A DNA stretch of 64,000 bases from Kitasatospora viridis (GTDB lineage: Bacteria; Actinomycetota; Actinomycetes; Streptomycetales; Streptomycetaceae): NCBI RefSeq assembly GCF_007829815.1, contig NZ_VIWT01000001.1, positions 1,139,501 to 1,203,500 of the forward strand, read 5' to 3'. Of the stretch, positions 7,957-18,018 are shown piece by piece; position 1 is the stretch's first letter; each line of letters begins with the position of its first letter. Position numbers and translations under genes: made by a program. Under the pieces are notes generated by a model. It saw only the letters and a list, made by a program, of their open reading frames with translations, was not told the DNA's origin and searched no databases.

Positions 7957-8676
7957 TCAGTGACCCATGCCCAATCCGCCGTCCACGGGAATGACGGCAC
8001 CAGTGATGTACGCGGCCTCGTCGGAGGCGAGGAACCGCACGGTGGAGGCGACCTCGGCGGGCGCGGCGTAACGGCCGAGCGGCACACCCGAGACGATCTC
8101 CTTGCGGCGCTCCTCGCTGAGCACCGCGGTCATGTCCGTGTCCACGAAGCCCGGGGAGACCACGTTGACGGTGATGTTGCGCGGACCGAACTCGCGGGCC
8201 AGCGAGCGGGCGAACCCGACCAGGCCGGCCTTGGAGGCCGAGTAGTTCGCCTGGCCGGGCGAGCCCGTCAGGCCGACCACCGAGGAGATCAGCACGATCC
8301 GGCCCTTGCGGGCCCGCAGCATCTTGCCCGAGGCCCGCTTGACCACCCGGAAGGTGCCGGTGAGGTTGGTGTCGATCACCGAGGAGAAGTCGGCCTCGGT
8401 CATCCGGAGCATCAGGGTGTCCTTGGTGATGCCGGCGTTGGCCACCACGATCTCGGGCGCGCCGTGCTGCGCCTCGATCTCGGTGAAGGCGGCGTCCACC
8501 TGGGCGCCGTCGTTGATGTCGCAGCGAACCGCCAGCACGTCGTACTTGGCCAGGGCCTCGGGCACCTCGCCGGAGCGGCTGGTGATCGCGACCTTGTCTC
8601 CCGCCTCGGCGAACGCCTGGGCGATGGCGAGGCCGATGCCCCGGTTGCCTCCGGTGACCAGAACCGACCGGCTCAC
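7957..8676 (-). CDS. fabG: 3-oxoacyl-[acyl-carrier-protein] reductase FabG
   Basis: NADPH-dependent reductase of the fatty-acid elongation cycle. The 239-aa SDR has the TGGNRGIG cofactor motif, NAGIT, the catalytic Ser in VLISSVVGL and YSASKAG for Tyr/Lys, and ends in PVDGGLGMGH. GTG 8676 is chosen because GGAGAGGTGG stands five bases upstream. The next gene is fabI, so this two-gene unit supplies two sequential reductases of primary metabolism, as in other streptomycetes and mycobacteria (MabA-InhA). Confidence 0.94.
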   Translation of the reverse strand: MSRSVLVTGGNRGIGLAIAQAFAEAGDKVAITSRSGEVPEALAKYDVLAVRCDINDGAQVDAAFTEIEAQHGAPEIVVANAGITKDTLMLRMTEADFSSVIDTNLTGTFRVVKRASGKMLRARKGRIVLISSVVGLTGSPGQANYSASKAGLVGFARSLAREFGPRNITVNVVSPGFVDTDMTAVLSEERRKEIVSGVPLGRYAAPAEVASTVRFLASDEAAYITGAVIPVDGGLGMGH

Positions 8677-8987
8677 AGATCCACCTCTCCCTGGAGGGAC
8701 GACCGTGTCGCTGCACGGGTGGTCCCGGTTGGTCCCCCCGGCTGGGGAGAACGTACGCACCGTGACGCTATCGGTCGATTCCGCGCCCCGACGAATCGAC
8801 CCTCGACAGGGCCGCAACGGGTTAACTGTCGTCTTCCGACAATCGGCGGTCGTGAACCCGGACTCCGTACGGACGGGAACGCTCCGGCCCGGGTGCCCGT
8901 TTGCACCCACGGCACGGCGCCGCAGCCTCCCCTCCGGCTCCGGGCCGCGACCGACGCCGAGAACTCTCCAGTAAGGGCGACATCCCG
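8677..8987. promoter_or_regulatory. Divergent intergenic region upstream of fabG
   Basis: 311 bases without a gene, between fabG (minus) and the metallo-hydrolase (plus). It holds an inverted repeat GGTCGATT (8773-8780) / AATCGACC (8794-8801) and a smaller TGTCG/CGACA dyad (8827-8841). Either could bind a regulator of fabGI. I see no consensus promoter pair that I would defend. Confidence 0.35.
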
Positions 8988-10124
8988 ATGAGCGAGGCAC
9001 TCCCCCGGACCACACGCCGGGGCCGGCTGCTCACCCTGACCGCACTGGCCGCCGGACTGGGCGCCGCGGCCTGGGCGCTGCGCGGCCTGCCCGGGTCCTT
9101 CGGCCGCAACCCGGACGGCCGGGACGAGCGGATCCGCAATTCCCCGCAGTACGCGGACGGCACCTTCCACAACGCACCCTCCGAGCTGGTCCGGCGGTCC
9201 GAGCCGGGCCGCTCGGTGCCGGACTCGCTGCGCCGGGCGGTCTTCGAGAAGAACGGCCGCACCCCGGTGCGCCCGGTCCCACTGGTCCGCGAGCTGCCGC
9301 CGGCCACCGCCGCCGAGGGCGTCGCGGTCACCTGGTTCGGGCACGCGAGCGCGCTGGTGGAGATCGAGGGCAGCCGGGTGCTGCTCGACCCGATCTGGAG
9401 CGAGCGCTGCTCGCCGCTGTCCCGGGTGGGCCCGCGCCGGCTGCACCCCGCACCGGTGCCGCTGGCCGCGCTGCCACCGGTGGACGTGGTGCTGATCTCG
9501 CACGACCACTACGACCACCTGGACATGGAGACGGTCAAGCGCCTGGTGCACAGCCAGTCCGCCCCGTTCGCCGTGCCGCTGGGCATCGGCGGCCACCTGC
9601 GCCGCTGGGGCGTGCCGGAGCACCGGATCATCGAGCTGGACTGGGACGAGACCTGCACGCTGGGCGACCTGCACCTGACGCTGACCGCCGCGCACCACTT
9701 CTCCGGCCGCTCGTTCCGGCGCAACTCCACCCTCTGGGGCTCCTGGGTGGTGGCCGGCCCGAACCGCCGGGTGTTCTACACCGGCGACTCCGGCTACTTC
9801 GAGGGCTACGCCGCGATCGGCGCCCAGCACGGCCCGTTCGACGCCGCGCTGGTGCAGATCGGCGCCTACGACGCCGGCTGGGCCGACATCCACATGACCC
9901 CGGAGGACGCCGTGCTGGCCCACCGGGAGCTGGGCGGCGGCCTGCTGCTGCCGGTGCACTGGTGCACCTTCAACCTGGGGCTGCACCCGTGGGCCGAGCC
10001 GGTCGAGCGGCTGCTCACCGAGGCCAAGGCGCACGACGTGCCGGTGGCGGTGCCGCGCCCGGGCCAGCGGATCGACCTGGACGCGCCGCCGGAGCTGGAC
10101 TCCTGGTGGACCGGGCTGGCCTGA
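8988..10124 (+). CDS. Metallo-beta-lactamase-fold hydrolase (NAPE-PLD/UlaG-like)
   Basis: A 378-aa MBL-fold enzyme. The metal site is VVLISHDHYDHLD, with further ligands in HHFSGR, the FYTGDSGYF strand and the C-terminal PVHWCTFNL His. The WFGHASALVEIEG opening and overall length fit the group that includes N-acyl-phosphatidylethanolamine phospholipase D-like and UlaG-like hydrolases. The N terminus (TTRRGRLLTLTALAAGLGAA) has an RR pair and a hydrophobic stretch: a Tat-like signal or a membrane anchor, so it probably acts outside or at the membrane. ATG 8988 follows AAGGGCGA. A longer start at 8901 would be poorly supported. Confidence 0.85.
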   Translation: MSEALPRTTRRGRLLTLTALAAGLGAAAWALRGLPGSFGRNPDGRDERIRNSPQYADGTFHNAPSELVRRSEPGRSVPDSLRRAVFEKNGRTPVRPVPLVRELPPATAAEGVAVTWFGHASALVEIEGSRVLLDPIWSERCSPLSRVGPRRLHPAPVPLAALPPVDVVLISHDHYDHLDMETVKRLVHSQSAPFAVPLGIGGHLRRWGVPEHRIIELDWDETCTLGDLHLTLTAAHHFSGRSFRRNSTLWGSWVVAGPNRRVFYTGDSGYFEGYAAIGAQHGPFDAALVQIGAYDAGWADIHMTPEDAVLAHRELGGGLLLPVHWCTFNLGLHPWAEPVERLLTEAKAHDVPVAVPRPGQRIDLDAPPELDSWWTGLA

Positions 10125-10253
10125 CGCGCCATCAGGCAACTGACACCCCGTCGACGCGCGCCATATCTCCTGGCCCTGCCCGCCCCGGACAGGACATGAT
10201 GCGGTGTCGGACCGGTTCCGGCCCGACACCGCGCCCTCACCCCTGGGAGTCCG

Positions 10254-11801
10254 ATGCCGCCGACACCGAGCAGCGCCCCGCCCGCCCACGCCGTCGACCC
10301 GGTCTTCCTCGCGCTGCCGATGCACCGGCTGGCCGACGCGGCGCTGGACCGGGCCCGGCGACTGGGCGCCGAGCACGCCGACTTCCGCCTGGAGCGCGTC
10401 CGCAGCGCCTCCTGGCGGCTGCGTGACGCCCGGCTGGCCGGCAGTTCCGACCGCGTGCAGCTCGGCTTCGCGGTGCGGGTGGTGGTGGACGGTGCCTGGG
10501 GCTTCGCCGCGGGCGTGGGCCTGACCGAGCAGGCCGCCGCCGAGGTGGCCGAGCAGGCGGTGGCGGTGGCCCGGCTGTCCGCCCGGGTGGGCGCGGCGGC
10601 CGGCGGTGACCGGGTGGAGCTGGCCGCCGAGCCGGTGCACCGGGACGCGGTCTGGGTCTCGGCGTACCGGATCAACCCGTTCGACGTGCCGGACGCCGAG
10701 AAGAGCGGGCTGCTGGCCGACTGGAGCGCCGCGCTGCTGGCGGCCGACGGCGTGTCGCACGTCACCGCCTCGCTGCTGACGGTGCAGGAGAACAAGTTCT
10801 ACGCCGACACGGCCGGCACGGTGACCACCCAGCAGCGGGTCCGGCTGTACCCGCAGCTGGAGGCGGTCTCGGTGGACTCCCGCACCGGCGGCTTCGAGAG
10901 CATGAGCACGGTGGCCCCGCCGGCCGGCCGGGGCTGGGAGTACCTGCTGGGCACCGGCTGGGACTGGACCGAGGAGCTCTCCCGGATCCCCGAGTACCTG
11001 GCCGAGAAGGTCAAGGCGCCGAGCGTCGAGCCCGGCCGCTACGACCTGGTGATCGACCCGACCAACCTCTGGCTGACCATCCACGAGTCGGTCGGCCACG
11101 CCACCGAGCTGGACCGCGCGCTCGGCTACGAGGCCGCCTACGCGGGCACCACCTTCGCCACCTTCGACCAGCTCGGCGCACTGCGGTTCGGCTCCGAGCT
11201 GATGAACGTCACCGGCGACCGGACCGCCGACCACGGCCTGGCCACCATCGGCTACGACGACGAGGGCGTGGCCGCCCAGTCCTGGGACCTGGTCCGGGAC
11301 GGCGTGCTGACGGGGTACCAGCTGGACCGCCGGATGGCCCGGCTGAAGGGCCTGGGCCGGTCCAACGGCTGCGCCTTCGCCGACTCGCCCGCCCGGGTGC
11401 CGGTGCAGCGGATGGCCAACGTCTCGCTCCAGCCGGCCGTGGACGGCCCGGACACCGAGGGGCTGTTCGCCGGGGTGGAGAACGGGCTCTACATCGTCGG
11501 CGACCGTTCGTGGTCGATCGACACTCAGCGCTACAACTTCCAGTTCACCGGCCAGCGGGCCTACGCGATCAAGGGCGGCCGACTGGCCGGCCAGGTCCGG
11601 GACTTCGCCTACCAGGCCACCACCACCGACTTCTGGGGCTCGATGACCGCGGTCGGCGGCCCCGGCACCTACCTGCTGGGCGGCGCCTTCACCTGCGGCA
11701 AGGCCCAGCCGGGCCAGATCGCCGCGGTCAGCCACGGCTGCCCCTCCGCGCTCTTCCGGCAGGTCAACGTGCTCAACACGCAGCAGGAGGCTGGTCGCTG
11801 A
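10254..11801 (+). CDS. tldD: Metalloprotease TldD
   Basis: Subunit of the TldD/TldE protease pair, known for removing leader peptides from modified peptides and degrading antitoxins. The 515-aa protein carries the TldD-specific zinc motif in the segment IHESVGHATELDRALG (HExxxH). It overlaps the next gene by one base (TGATG), so the two subunits are co-translated, as expected for a hetero-oligomer. ATG 10254 gives a short Pro/Ala-rich leader before conserved sequence starts at VFLALPMHRLADAAL. Confidence 0.92.
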   Translation: MPPTPSSAPPAHAVDPVFLALPMHRLADAALDRARRLGAEHADFRLERVRSASWRLRDARLAGSSDRVQLGFAVRVVVDGAWGFAAGVGLTEQAAAEVAEQAVAVARLSARVGAAAGGDRVELAAEPVHRDAVWVSAYRINPFDVPDAEKSGLLADWSAALLAADGVSHVTASLLTVQENKFYADTAGTVTTQQRVRLYPQLEAVSVDSRTGGFESMSTVAPPAGRGWEYLLGTGWDWTEELSRIPEYLAEKVKAPSVEPGRYDLVIDPTNLWLTIHESVGHATELDRALGYEAAYAGTTFATFDQLGALRFGSELMNVTGDRTADHGLATIGYDDEGVAAQSWDLVRDGVLTGYQLDRRMARLKGLGRSNGCAFADSPARVPVQRMANVSLQPAVDGPDTEGLFAGVENGLYIVGDRSWSIDTQRYNFQFTGQRAYAIKGGRLAGQVRDFAYQATTTDFWGSMTAVGGPGTYLLGGAFTCGKAQPGQIAAVSHGCPSALFRQVNVLNTQQEAGR

Positions 11802-13216
11802 TGACCAATCGGAAGAACTCCCCGGACCAGCTGGTCGAGCGGGCCCTGGAGCTGTCCACGGCCGACGGCTGCCTGGTGCTGGTGGACGAGGAGAGCTCGG
11901 CCAACCTGCGCTGGGCCGCCCTGGAGAACCAGCCGGGCGGCGCGCTGACCACCAACGGCGTCACCCGGGGCCGCCGGGTGACCGTGGTCTCCACCGTGGA
12001 CGGCTCCGAGGGCACCGCCTCCGGCGTGCTCTCCCGCGAGGCCGCCACCGCCGAGGACCTGGCCGAGCTGGTCCGGGCCGCCGAGGCCGCCGCCCGCGCG
12101 GCCGGCCCGGCCGAGGACGCCCAGCCGCTGCTGCCGGGCGGCCCGGCGTCGTCCGACTTCACCGCCGAGCCCGCGCAGACCTCGATCGCCGTCTTCGACT
12201 CCTTCGCCCCGCAGCTGGGCCTCGCCTTCGCCCGGGCCAAGGCGAGCGGCCAGGCGCTCTACGGCTTCGCCCAGCACAGCGTGACCTCCACCTACCTGGG
12301 CAGCTCCACCGGCCTGCGGCTGCGGCACGACCAACCCACCGGCACGGTGGAGTTCAACGCGAAGTCGGACAACTCCTCGGCCTGGCTGGGCGAGAGCACC
12401 CGCGACTTCGCCGACGTCGACGTGCCCGCCCTGCAGACCCGGCTGGACGAGCGCCTCGCCTGGGGCAAGCGGAAGATCGAGCTGCCGGCCGGCCGCTACG
12501 AGACCCTGCTGCCGCCCTCCGCGCTCGCCGACCTGATGATCTACCTGGCCTGGACCACCAGCGGCCGGGACGCGGTCGAGGGCCGGACCGTCTTCAGCCG
12601 CCCCGGCGGCGGCACCCGGCTCGGCGAGAAGCTCAGCCCGCTGCCGCTGACCCTGCGCTCCGACCCGGCCGAACCCGGCCTGGAGTGCGCGCCGTTCGTC
12701 CTCGCGCACGCCTCCGGCAGCGACTACTCGGCCTTCGACAACGGCCTGCCGATCGGCCGCACCGACTGGCTGCGCGACGGCGAACTCAGCACCCTGGCCA
12801 CCACCCGGCACTCGGCCGGGCTGACCGGACTGCCGGTGCGGCCGCTCGGCGACAACCTGGTGCTGGAGACCGCCGACCAGTCCGCCGCACCCACGCTGGC
12901 CCAGATGGTCGCGGACACCGAGCGGGCGCTGCTGCTCACCTGCATCTGGTACATCCGCGAGGTCGACCCGGCCACCCTGCTCCTCACCGGCCTCACCCGG
13001 GACGGCGTCTACCTGGTCGAGAACGGCCAAGTGGTCGGCGAGGTCAACAACTTCCGCTTCAACGAATCACCCGTGGACCTGCTCTCCCGGATCACCGAAG
13101 TCGGCCGCACCGAACGCTGCCTGCCCCGCGAATGGGGCGACTGGTTCAGCCGGGCCGCGATGCCCCCGGTGCGGGTGTCCGGCTTCAACATGAGCTCGGT
13201 GAGCCAGGCCTCCTGA
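11801..13216 (+). CDS. tldE: TldE/PmbA-family partner of TldD
   Basis: A 471-aa TldD/PmbA-fold protein without the HExxxH motif, as expected for the non-catalytic partner subunit TldE (PmbA in E. coli). It retains the conserved C-terminal region of the family (VENGQVVGEVNNFRFNES). The ATG overlaps the tldD stop (TGATG), and GGAGG stands 9 bases upstream, inside the end of tldD. No RiPP precursor is obvious nearby, so a housekeeping role is more likely than a local biosynthetic one. Confidence 0.9.
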   Translation: MTNRKNSPDQLVERALELSTADGCLVLVDEESSANLRWAALENQPGGALTTNGVTRGRRVTVVSTVDGSEGTASGVLSREAATAEDLAELVRAAEAAARAAGPAEDAQPLLPGGPASSDFTAEPAQTSIAVFDSFAPQLGLAFARAKASGQALYGFAQHSVTSTYLGSSTGLRLRHDQPTGTVEFNAKSDNSSAWLGESTRDFADVDVPALQTRLDERLAWGKRKIELPAGRYETLLPPSALADLMIYLAWTTSGRDAVEGRTVFSRPGGGTRLGEKLSPLPLTLRSDPAEPGLECAPFVLAHASGSDYSAFDNGLPIGRTDWLRDGELSTLATTRHSAGLTGLPVRPLGDNLVLETADQSAAPTLAQMVADTERALLLTCIWYIREVDPATLLLTGLTRDGVYLVENGQVVGEVNNFRFNESPVDLLSRITEVGRTERCLPREWGDWFSRAAMPPVRVSGFNMSSVSQAS

Positions 13217-13229
13217 CCGAGAGTCCGGA

Positions 13230-13793
13230 TTGGACGAGAAACGACTGACCAAGACCTCCAAGCTGATCGCCCGAACCCTGCGCCACGATCCCGACTCCCT
13301 CGGGATCAGCCTGGACGAGGGCGGCTGGGTGCCGGTGGACACCCTGCTCGCCGCCCTCGCCCGGGCCGGCACCCGGCTCACCCGGGAGCAGCTCGACCAG
13401 CTGGTCGCGACCAACGACAAGAAGCGCTTCGCGTTCAGCCCGGACGGCGCCCGGATCCGGGCCAGCCAGGGGCACACCGTCGAGGTGGACCTCGGGCTGG
13501 CCCCGGTACCGCCGCCCGCCGTGCTCTACCACGGCACGGCACGGCGCACCGTGCCGGCGATCATGCGCGAGGGGCTGCGCCCGATGAACCGTCAGGACGT
13601 GCACCTGTCCGCCGACCCGGAGAGCGCACGCCGGGTCGGCTCCCGGCACGGCAGTCCGGTGGTGCTCCGGGTGGACGCGGCCGGACTCGCCCGGCTGGGC
13701 CACGAGTTCCGCCGCAGCGCCAACGGGGTGTGGCTGACCGGGGCGGTGCCGCCGGGCTTCCTGAGCCCGGCGGCAGCGGGCCGCAACGACTGA
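13230..13793 (+). CDS. kptA: Probable RNA 2'-phosphotransferase KptA/Tpt1
   Basis: The family transfers a 2'-phosphate from RNA to NAD+, giving ADP-ribose 1'',2''-cyclic phosphate; its role in bacteria, which lack the matching tRNA-splicing pathway, is unsettled. The 187-aa sequence shows KLIARTLRHDP, the TNDKKRFAFSPDGARIRA segment, QGHTVEVDLGL, LYHGTA, the QDVHLSADPESARRVGSRHG region and NGVWLTG, which together carry the four conserved catalytic residues (two or three Arg and one His). The start is TTG 13230, 13 bases after the tldE stop, with only a weak ribosome site. Confidence 0.9.
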   Translation: MDEKRLTKTSKLIARTLRHDPDSLGISLDEGGWVPVDTLLAALARAGTRLTREQLDQLVATNDKKRFAFSPDGARIRASQGHTVEVDLGLAPVPPPAVLYHGTARRTVPAIMREGLRPMNRQDVHLSADPESARRVGSRHGSPVVLRVDAAGLARLGHEFRRSANGVWLTGAVPPGFLSPAAAGRND

Positions 13794-13900
13794 AAGGACC
13801 TTCGGCCCCGGTCTGCCCGGGCCGCCCGGCGCGGCGTACCGTGGGGATGAACCGGGCGGAATCGGAGCCGTGCGGGTACGCAGTGAAGGCGGAAGTGCAG

Positions 13901-14275
13901 ATGAGCAGGAGCGGGGACCGCGAGGTCTTCCGGATCACGGGCGCCCGGACCGGCCTGAGCGAGGACGTCCGCGGCCGTCAGCGCCGCTACGTCATCTCGA
14001 TGTTGATCCGCACGCTGTGCGTGCTGCTGGCCGTGGTGCTCTGGGACGTCCAGCGCTACCTGGCCTTCGCCGCGCTGGCCGGCGGGGTGCTGCTGCCGTA
14101 CTTCGCGGTGATCATCGCCAACGCCGGCCGGGAGCGGGCGCCGGGCCTGCCGAGCACCTTCGACGTGCCGCCGACCACCCCGCTGATGCTCGGCCCGGGA
14201 GGCACGGGTGGCGCGGGTGGCGCGGGTGCGCAGGGCGGCCCGGCTGCCGCGGCGGCCGACGCCGAGCAGGCCTGA
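13901..14275 (+). CDS. DUF3099 membrane protein
   Basis: A 124-aa protein with the DUF3099 signature VFRITGARTGLSEDVRGRQRRY, followed by two transmembrane helices (about residues 32-49 and 53-72) and a Gly/Ala-rich tail. The family is restricted largely to actinobacteria and has no assigned function. ATG 13901 is preferred because AAGGCGGAAG is correctly placed upstream. ATG 13847 or GTG 13883 in the same frame are alternatives. Confidence 0.8.
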   Translation: MSRSGDREVFRITGARTGLSEDVRGRQRRYVISMLIRTLCVLLAVVLWDVQRYLAFAALAGGVLLPYFAVIIANAGRERAPGLPSTFDVPPTTPLMLGPGGTGGAGGAGAQGGPAAAAADAEQA

Positions 14276-14619
14276 GCCGAGCGGGCCCCGGCCGGGCGGC
14301 CCGTCGACCTGCCACTATTTCTGGCAGTGACCTGACAGGCCGTCACCACTACTCTCCGTATACGGGCGGCTCGGGCCGCAGACTTGAGCCTCAAGGCAAT
14401 CTATGCCCGATTCGCCCTTTTTCATGGGCCTTTGACGGCCGTCAACCTCAGGGGAACCTCAAATAAATCTTGTCAGGCCTAGCCAATGCCCCACCCTTTC
14501 GTGACATACTGCGTACGCGTTCCGCATCCCCCGTCGGAGCGACAGACCGACGCCGGGCGGCTCCCCCCGTGGCCGCCCGGCGTCGTCACGCCCGCAGCCG
14601 GGTGAGAGACTCTCCGATC
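14276..14619. other. Intergenic region rich in palindromes
   Basis: 344 bases with no gene and visibly lower GC than the neighbours. CTGCCA(N7)TGGCAG (14309-14327) runs into an imperfect TGACAGGCCGTCA (14333-14345), a likely terminator for the DUF3099 gene. Further on are a perfect 14-bp palindrome TTGACGGCCGTCAA (14432-14445) and an AT-rich patch (CAAATAAATCTTG) that may hold the promoter of the next gene. Confidence 0.45.
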
Positions 14620-14868
14620 ATGAGCATCGACTTCTTCGGCACCGACTCGGCCGAGGGTCCGCAGGGCCCTCCGAAGTGCTCCGCCAAGGGCTGCCGGTCC
14701 GCCGCCGAGTGGGTTCTGGCCTGGAACAACCCGAAGCTGCACACCCCCGAGCGCCGCAAGACCTGGCTGGCCTGCGAGGAGCACCGCGAGCAGCTGAGCC
14801 AGTTCCTCGGCGTCCGCGGCTTCCTGCGCGACACCGTGCCGCTGGCCGACTGGACCGACGAGGCCTGA
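14620..14868 (+). CDS. Small Cys-containing protein, possible zinc-binding
   Basis: An 82-aa protein of unknown function. It contains CSAKGC and later CEEH, a Cys4/Cys3His-like spacing that could hold zinc, and aromatic patches (AEWVLAWNNPKLH, KTWLACEEH). Third codon positions are strongly G/C, which supports ATG 14620. A TGACGGCCCGTCA palindrome begins five bases after the stop. Similar short proteins occur across Streptomyces, sometimes under misleading names. No activity should be assumed. Confidence 0.7.
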   Translation: MSIDFFGTDSAEGPQGPPKCSAKGCRSAAEWVLAWNNPKLHTPERRKTWLACEEHREQLSQFLGVRGFLRDTVPLADWTDEA

Positions 14869-14918
14869 GGCCTGACGGCCCGTCAACCGTCCCTCCCCGG
14901 CCGTCCCAGCCCGCTGCC

Positions 14919-15908
14919 TCAGCCGCCGATCGCCGACATCGGCCGGTCCGGCTGGTGGAAGTCGGGGGCGTCGATCCCGGCCCCGGCCTTCTTGCCCCAC
15001 ATCGCGGCCCGCCAGAGCGCGGCCAGCTCCGCGTCGTCCGCCCCGGAGCGCAGCGCGGTGCGCAGGTCGGTCTCCCCGGTGGCGAACAGGCAGTTGCGCA
15101 CCTGGCCGTCGGCGGTCAGCCGGGTCCGGTCGCAGGCCCGGCAGAACGGCCGGGTGACCGAGGCGATCACGCCCACGGTGGTCGGGCCGCCGTCCACCAG
15201 CCACCGCTCGGCCGGCGCGGCGCCCCGGTCGGCGGAGGGCTCGGGAGTCAGCGCGAACCGCTCGCCGAGCCGGGCCAGGATCTCCTCGGCGGTGATCATG
15301 CCGGCCCGGTCCCAGCCGTGCTGGGCGTCCAGCGGCATCTGCTCGATGAACCGCAGCTGGTAGCCGTGCTCCAGGCTCCAGGCCAGCAGGTCGGCGGCCT
15401 CGTGGTCGTTGACCCCGCGCATCAGCACGCTGTTGACCTTCACGGGGGTGAGCCCGGCGGCCTCCGCCGCGGCCAGGCCGGCCAGCACGTCCCGGTGGCG
15501 CTGGCGGCGGGTCAGGGTGTGGAAGGTGTCCTCGTCCAGGGTGTCCAGCGAGACGTTCACCCGGTCCAGGCCGGCCGCCTGCAGCGCCGCGGCGACCCGG
15601 GTGAGCCCCACCCCGTTGGTGGTGAGCGAGAGTTCGGGGCGCGGCCGCAGCTCGGCGCAGGCGGCCACGATCGACACCAGCCCGGGCCGCAGCAGCGGCT
15701 CCCCGCCGGTGAACCGCACCTCGCGCACGCCCAGCTCGCGCACCGCCAGCCCGACCAGCCGGACGATCTCCTCGTCGGTCAGCAGGGTCGGCTTGGCCAG
15801 CCACTGCAGGCCCTGTTCCGGCATGCAGTAGGTGCAGCGCAGGTTGCACCGGTCGGTCAGCGAGACCCGCAGGTCCACGGCCTGCCGGCCGAAGGTGTCG
15901 AGGAGCAC
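14919..15908 (-). CDS. moaA: GTP 3',8-cyclase MoaA
   Basis: Radical-SAM enzyme that starts molybdenum cofactor synthesis by converting GTP to 3',8-cyclo-7,8-dihydro-GTP. The N-terminal cluster motif is [10 protein letters not shown]. The C-terminal second cluster ligands are in [19 protein letters not shown], and the protein ends with the functional Gly-Gly (SAIGG). The second GTG (15908) is preferred over 15917 because GGAAGG stands eight bases upstream and LLDTFGR then begins as in other MoaA proteins (329 aa). It is a single gene here; no other moa gene is in view. Confidence 0.94.
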   Translation of the reverse strand: MLLDTFGRQAVDLRVSLTDRCNLRCTYCMPEQGLQWLAKPTLLTDEEIVRLVGLAVRELGVREVRFTGGEPLLRPGLVSIVAACAELRPRPELSLTTNGVGLTRVAAALQAAGLDRVNVSLDTLDEDTFHTLTRRQRHRDVLAGLAAAEAAGLTPVKVNSVLMRGVNDHEAADLLAWSLEHGYQLRFIEQMPLDAQHGWDRAGMITAEEILARLGERFALTPEPSADRGAAPAERWLVDGGPTTVGVIASVTRPFCRACDRTRLTADGQVRNCLFATGETDLRTALRSGADDAELAALWRAAMWGKKAGAGIDAPDFHQPDRPMSAIGG

Positions 15909-16003
15909 GGTGCACACCTTCCAGTCGCGAGCGGCGCCCGGCCCACCACCGGGTGGACCGGGCGCCAGCTTAGACCAGCGGGATCTTCGGCCTCCGGCTC
16001 GGC

Positions 16004-17635
16004 TCAGTGCGCCCCGATCCCGGTGAGGGAACGGACCTCCAGTTCAGCGTACTTCGCCGGGTCGGCGGGCCGGCGGGAGAGCACGGTGCCCAGCCAGCCG
16101 GCCAGGAAGCCGATCGGGATCGACACCAGGCCCGGGTTCTCCAGCGGGAACACCTGGAAGTCGGCGTGCGGGAAGAGCGAGGTCGCAGTGCCGGAGCCGA
16201 CCGGCGAGAGGAGCACCAGCAGCACCGAACTGACCAGTCCCGCGTACACCGAGCAGACCGCGCCGGCCGTGGTGAACCGCTTCCAGTAGAGCGAGTAGAG
16301 CAGGGTCGGCAGGTTGGCCGAGGCGGCCACCGCGAAGGCCAGCGCCACCAGGGCCGCGGTGTTCAGCTTGTCCGCGGACAGGCTCAGGCCGATCGAGACC
16401 GCGCCGACCGCCACCGCCGCCCACTTCGCCGAGCGCACCTCCTCGCGCTCGGTGGCCCGGCCGCGCCGGATCACGTTGGCGTAGAGGTCGTGGGCGAAGG
16501 AGGCGGAGGAGGTCAGGGTGAGGCCGGCCACCACGGCCAGGATGGTGGCGAAGGCCACCGCCGAGATCACCGCCAGCAGGACCGCCCCGCCGGTGGTGCC
16601 GGGACCGCCGCCGAGCTCCTGGGCGAGCAGCGGCGCGGCGGTGTTGCCGGCCGCGTTGGAGGCCTTGACGGTCCGCGGCCCGACCAGCGCGGCGGCGCCG
16701 AAGCCCAGCGCCAGGGTCATCAGGTAGAAGGCCCCGATGATCCCGATCGCCCAGAACACCGAGGTCCGGGCCACCTTCGCGGTGGGCACCGTGTAGAAGC
16801 GGACCAGCACGTGCGGCAGGCCGGCGGTGCCGAGCACCAGGGCGACGGCCAGGCTGAGGAAGTCCAGCTTGCTGGTCGGACTGGCGCCGTACTTCAGGCC
16901 GGGCTGCAGGAAGGCGGCGCCCTTGCCGCTGGCGTGCGCGGCGGCGCCCAGCAGGGCGGACGGGTCGAACCCGTACCGGGCCAGCACCAGCACGGTCATC
17001 AGCGCGGCGCCGAGGATCAGCAGCACCGCCTTGACGATCTGCACCCAGGTGGTGCCCTTCATCCCGCCGACCGTGACGTAGAGCACCATCAGCGCGCCGA
17101 CGGCGACCACGGTCCAGCGCTTGGCCGCGTCGCCCTCGATGCCGAGCAGCAGCGCGACCAGCGAGCCGGCCCCGACCATCTGGGCCAGCAGGTAGAAGAC
17201 CGAGACGACGAGGGTGGAGATCCCGGCCGCGGTGCGCACCGGCCGCTCGCGCATCCGGAAGGCCAGCACGTCGGCCATGGTGTAGCGGCCGGAGTTGCGC
17301 AGGGGTTCGGCGATCAGCAGCAGGGCGACCAGCCAGGCCACCAGGAAGCCGATCGAGTAGAGGAAGCCGTCGTAGCCGGAGAGCGCGATCGCGCCGGCGA
17401 TCCCGAGGAAGGAGGCGGCGGACATGTAGTCCCCGGAGATCGCCAGGCCGTTCTGCAGGCCGGTGAAGCCGCGGCCGCCGGCGTAGAAGTCGGCGGCGGT
17501 CCTGGTCTGCCGGCCGGCCCAGAGCGTGATGCCCAGGGTGACCAGCACGAAGCCGGCGAACAGCGCGACGGTCAGGCCGCGGTGGGCACCGGCCGGGCCG
17601 GCCGCCAGCAGGGCGGCGGTGTGCGTGCGGCTCAC
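16004..17635 (-). CDS. Cation/acetate-type sodium:solute symporter
   Basis: A 543-aa, about 13-helix sodium:solute symporter of the ActP/MctC type, importing acetate or related short monocarboxylates. Characteristic segments are [29 protein letters not shown], shared with ActP in fragments such as [12 protein letters not shown], plus [10 protein letters not shown] and [13 protein letters not shown]. It overlaps the upstream DUF485 gene by GTGA, the standard partner arrangement in which the small protein is co-produced with the permease. Start GTG 17635. Confidence 0.9.
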   Translation of the reverse strand: MSRTHTAALLAAGPAGAHRGLTVALFAGFVLVTLGITLWAGRQTRTAADFYAGGRGFTGLQNGLAISGDYMSAASFLGIAGAIALSGYDGFLYSIGFLVAWLVALLLIAEPLRNSGRYTMADVLAFRMRERPVRTAAGISTLVVSVFYLLAQMVGAGSLVALLLGIEGDAAKRWTVVAVGALMVLYVTVGGMKGTTWVQIVKAVLLILGAALMTVLVLARYGFDPSALLGAAAHASGKGAAFLQPGLKYGASPTSKLDFLSLAVALVLGTAGLPHVLVRFYTVPTAKVARTSVFWAIGIIGAFYLMTLALGFGAAALVGPRTVKASNAAGNTAAPLLAQELGGGPGTTGGAVLLAVISAVAFATILAVVAGLTLTSSASFAHDLYANVIRRGRATEREEVRSAKWAAVAVGAVSIGLSLSADKLNTAALVALAFAVAASANLPTLLYSLYWKRFTTAGAVCSVYAGLVSSVLLVLLSPVGSGTATSLFPHADFQVFPLENPGLVSIPIGFLAGWLGTVLSRRPADPAKYAELEVRSLTGIGAH

Positions 17636-18018
17636 GCGCCCTCCCCGCTGGTGACGACGGCGCTCCGCGCGTACCGGCGGCGCAGCTCCTCGGCCCGGGG
17701 GTCGAGCCGGCGCCCCGCGAACCGGGCGTACCAGGCGGCGATCGCGAAGGTGCTGGCGAACTGCGAGAGGCCGAGCAGCAGTGCGACGTTGAGGTTGCCG
17801 ATCACCTTGGCGCCCATCAGGCCGGGCGCGTAGCCGGAGAGCAGCACGTAGAGCAGGTACCAGAGGAGGAAGGCGACGGTCACCGGGAAGGCGGAGCCGC
17901 GGAAGGTCCGGCGCAGGGTGCGGAACTGCGGGTCCTGGTCGATCCGGTGGCCCTGCGGCGGGACGGTCTCGGTGAGGGTGCCGTCCGGCGGGGTTCCGGG
18001 TTGCGGGGGGAGGTCCAA
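17632..18018 (-). CDS. DUF485 membrane protein, partner of the acetate symporter
   Basis: A 128-aa, two-helix protein of the DUF485/YjcH family. The domain starts at FRTLRRTFRGSAFPVTVAF and includes LLWYLLYVLLSGYAPGLM and GLSQFASTFAIAAWYARFA. DUF485 genes precede actP-like genes in many bacteria. The start is TTG 18018, with AGGAGA seven bases upstream; the ATG five bases earlier is out of frame. Four-base overlap with the symporter gene shows an operon. Confidence 0.85.
   Translation of the reverse strand: MDLPPQPGTPPDGTLTETVPPQGHRIDQDPQFRTLRRTFRGSAFPVTVAFLLWYLLYVLLSGYAPGLMGAKVIGNLNVALLLGLSQFASTFAIAAWYARFAGRRLDPRAEELRRRYARSAVVTSGEGA

Noticed and set aside
10254..13216. TldD/TldE as part of a RiPP biosynthesis cluster
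   Set aside because: No precursor peptide, modification enzyme or transporter nearby; the pair is widespread as a housekeeping protease.
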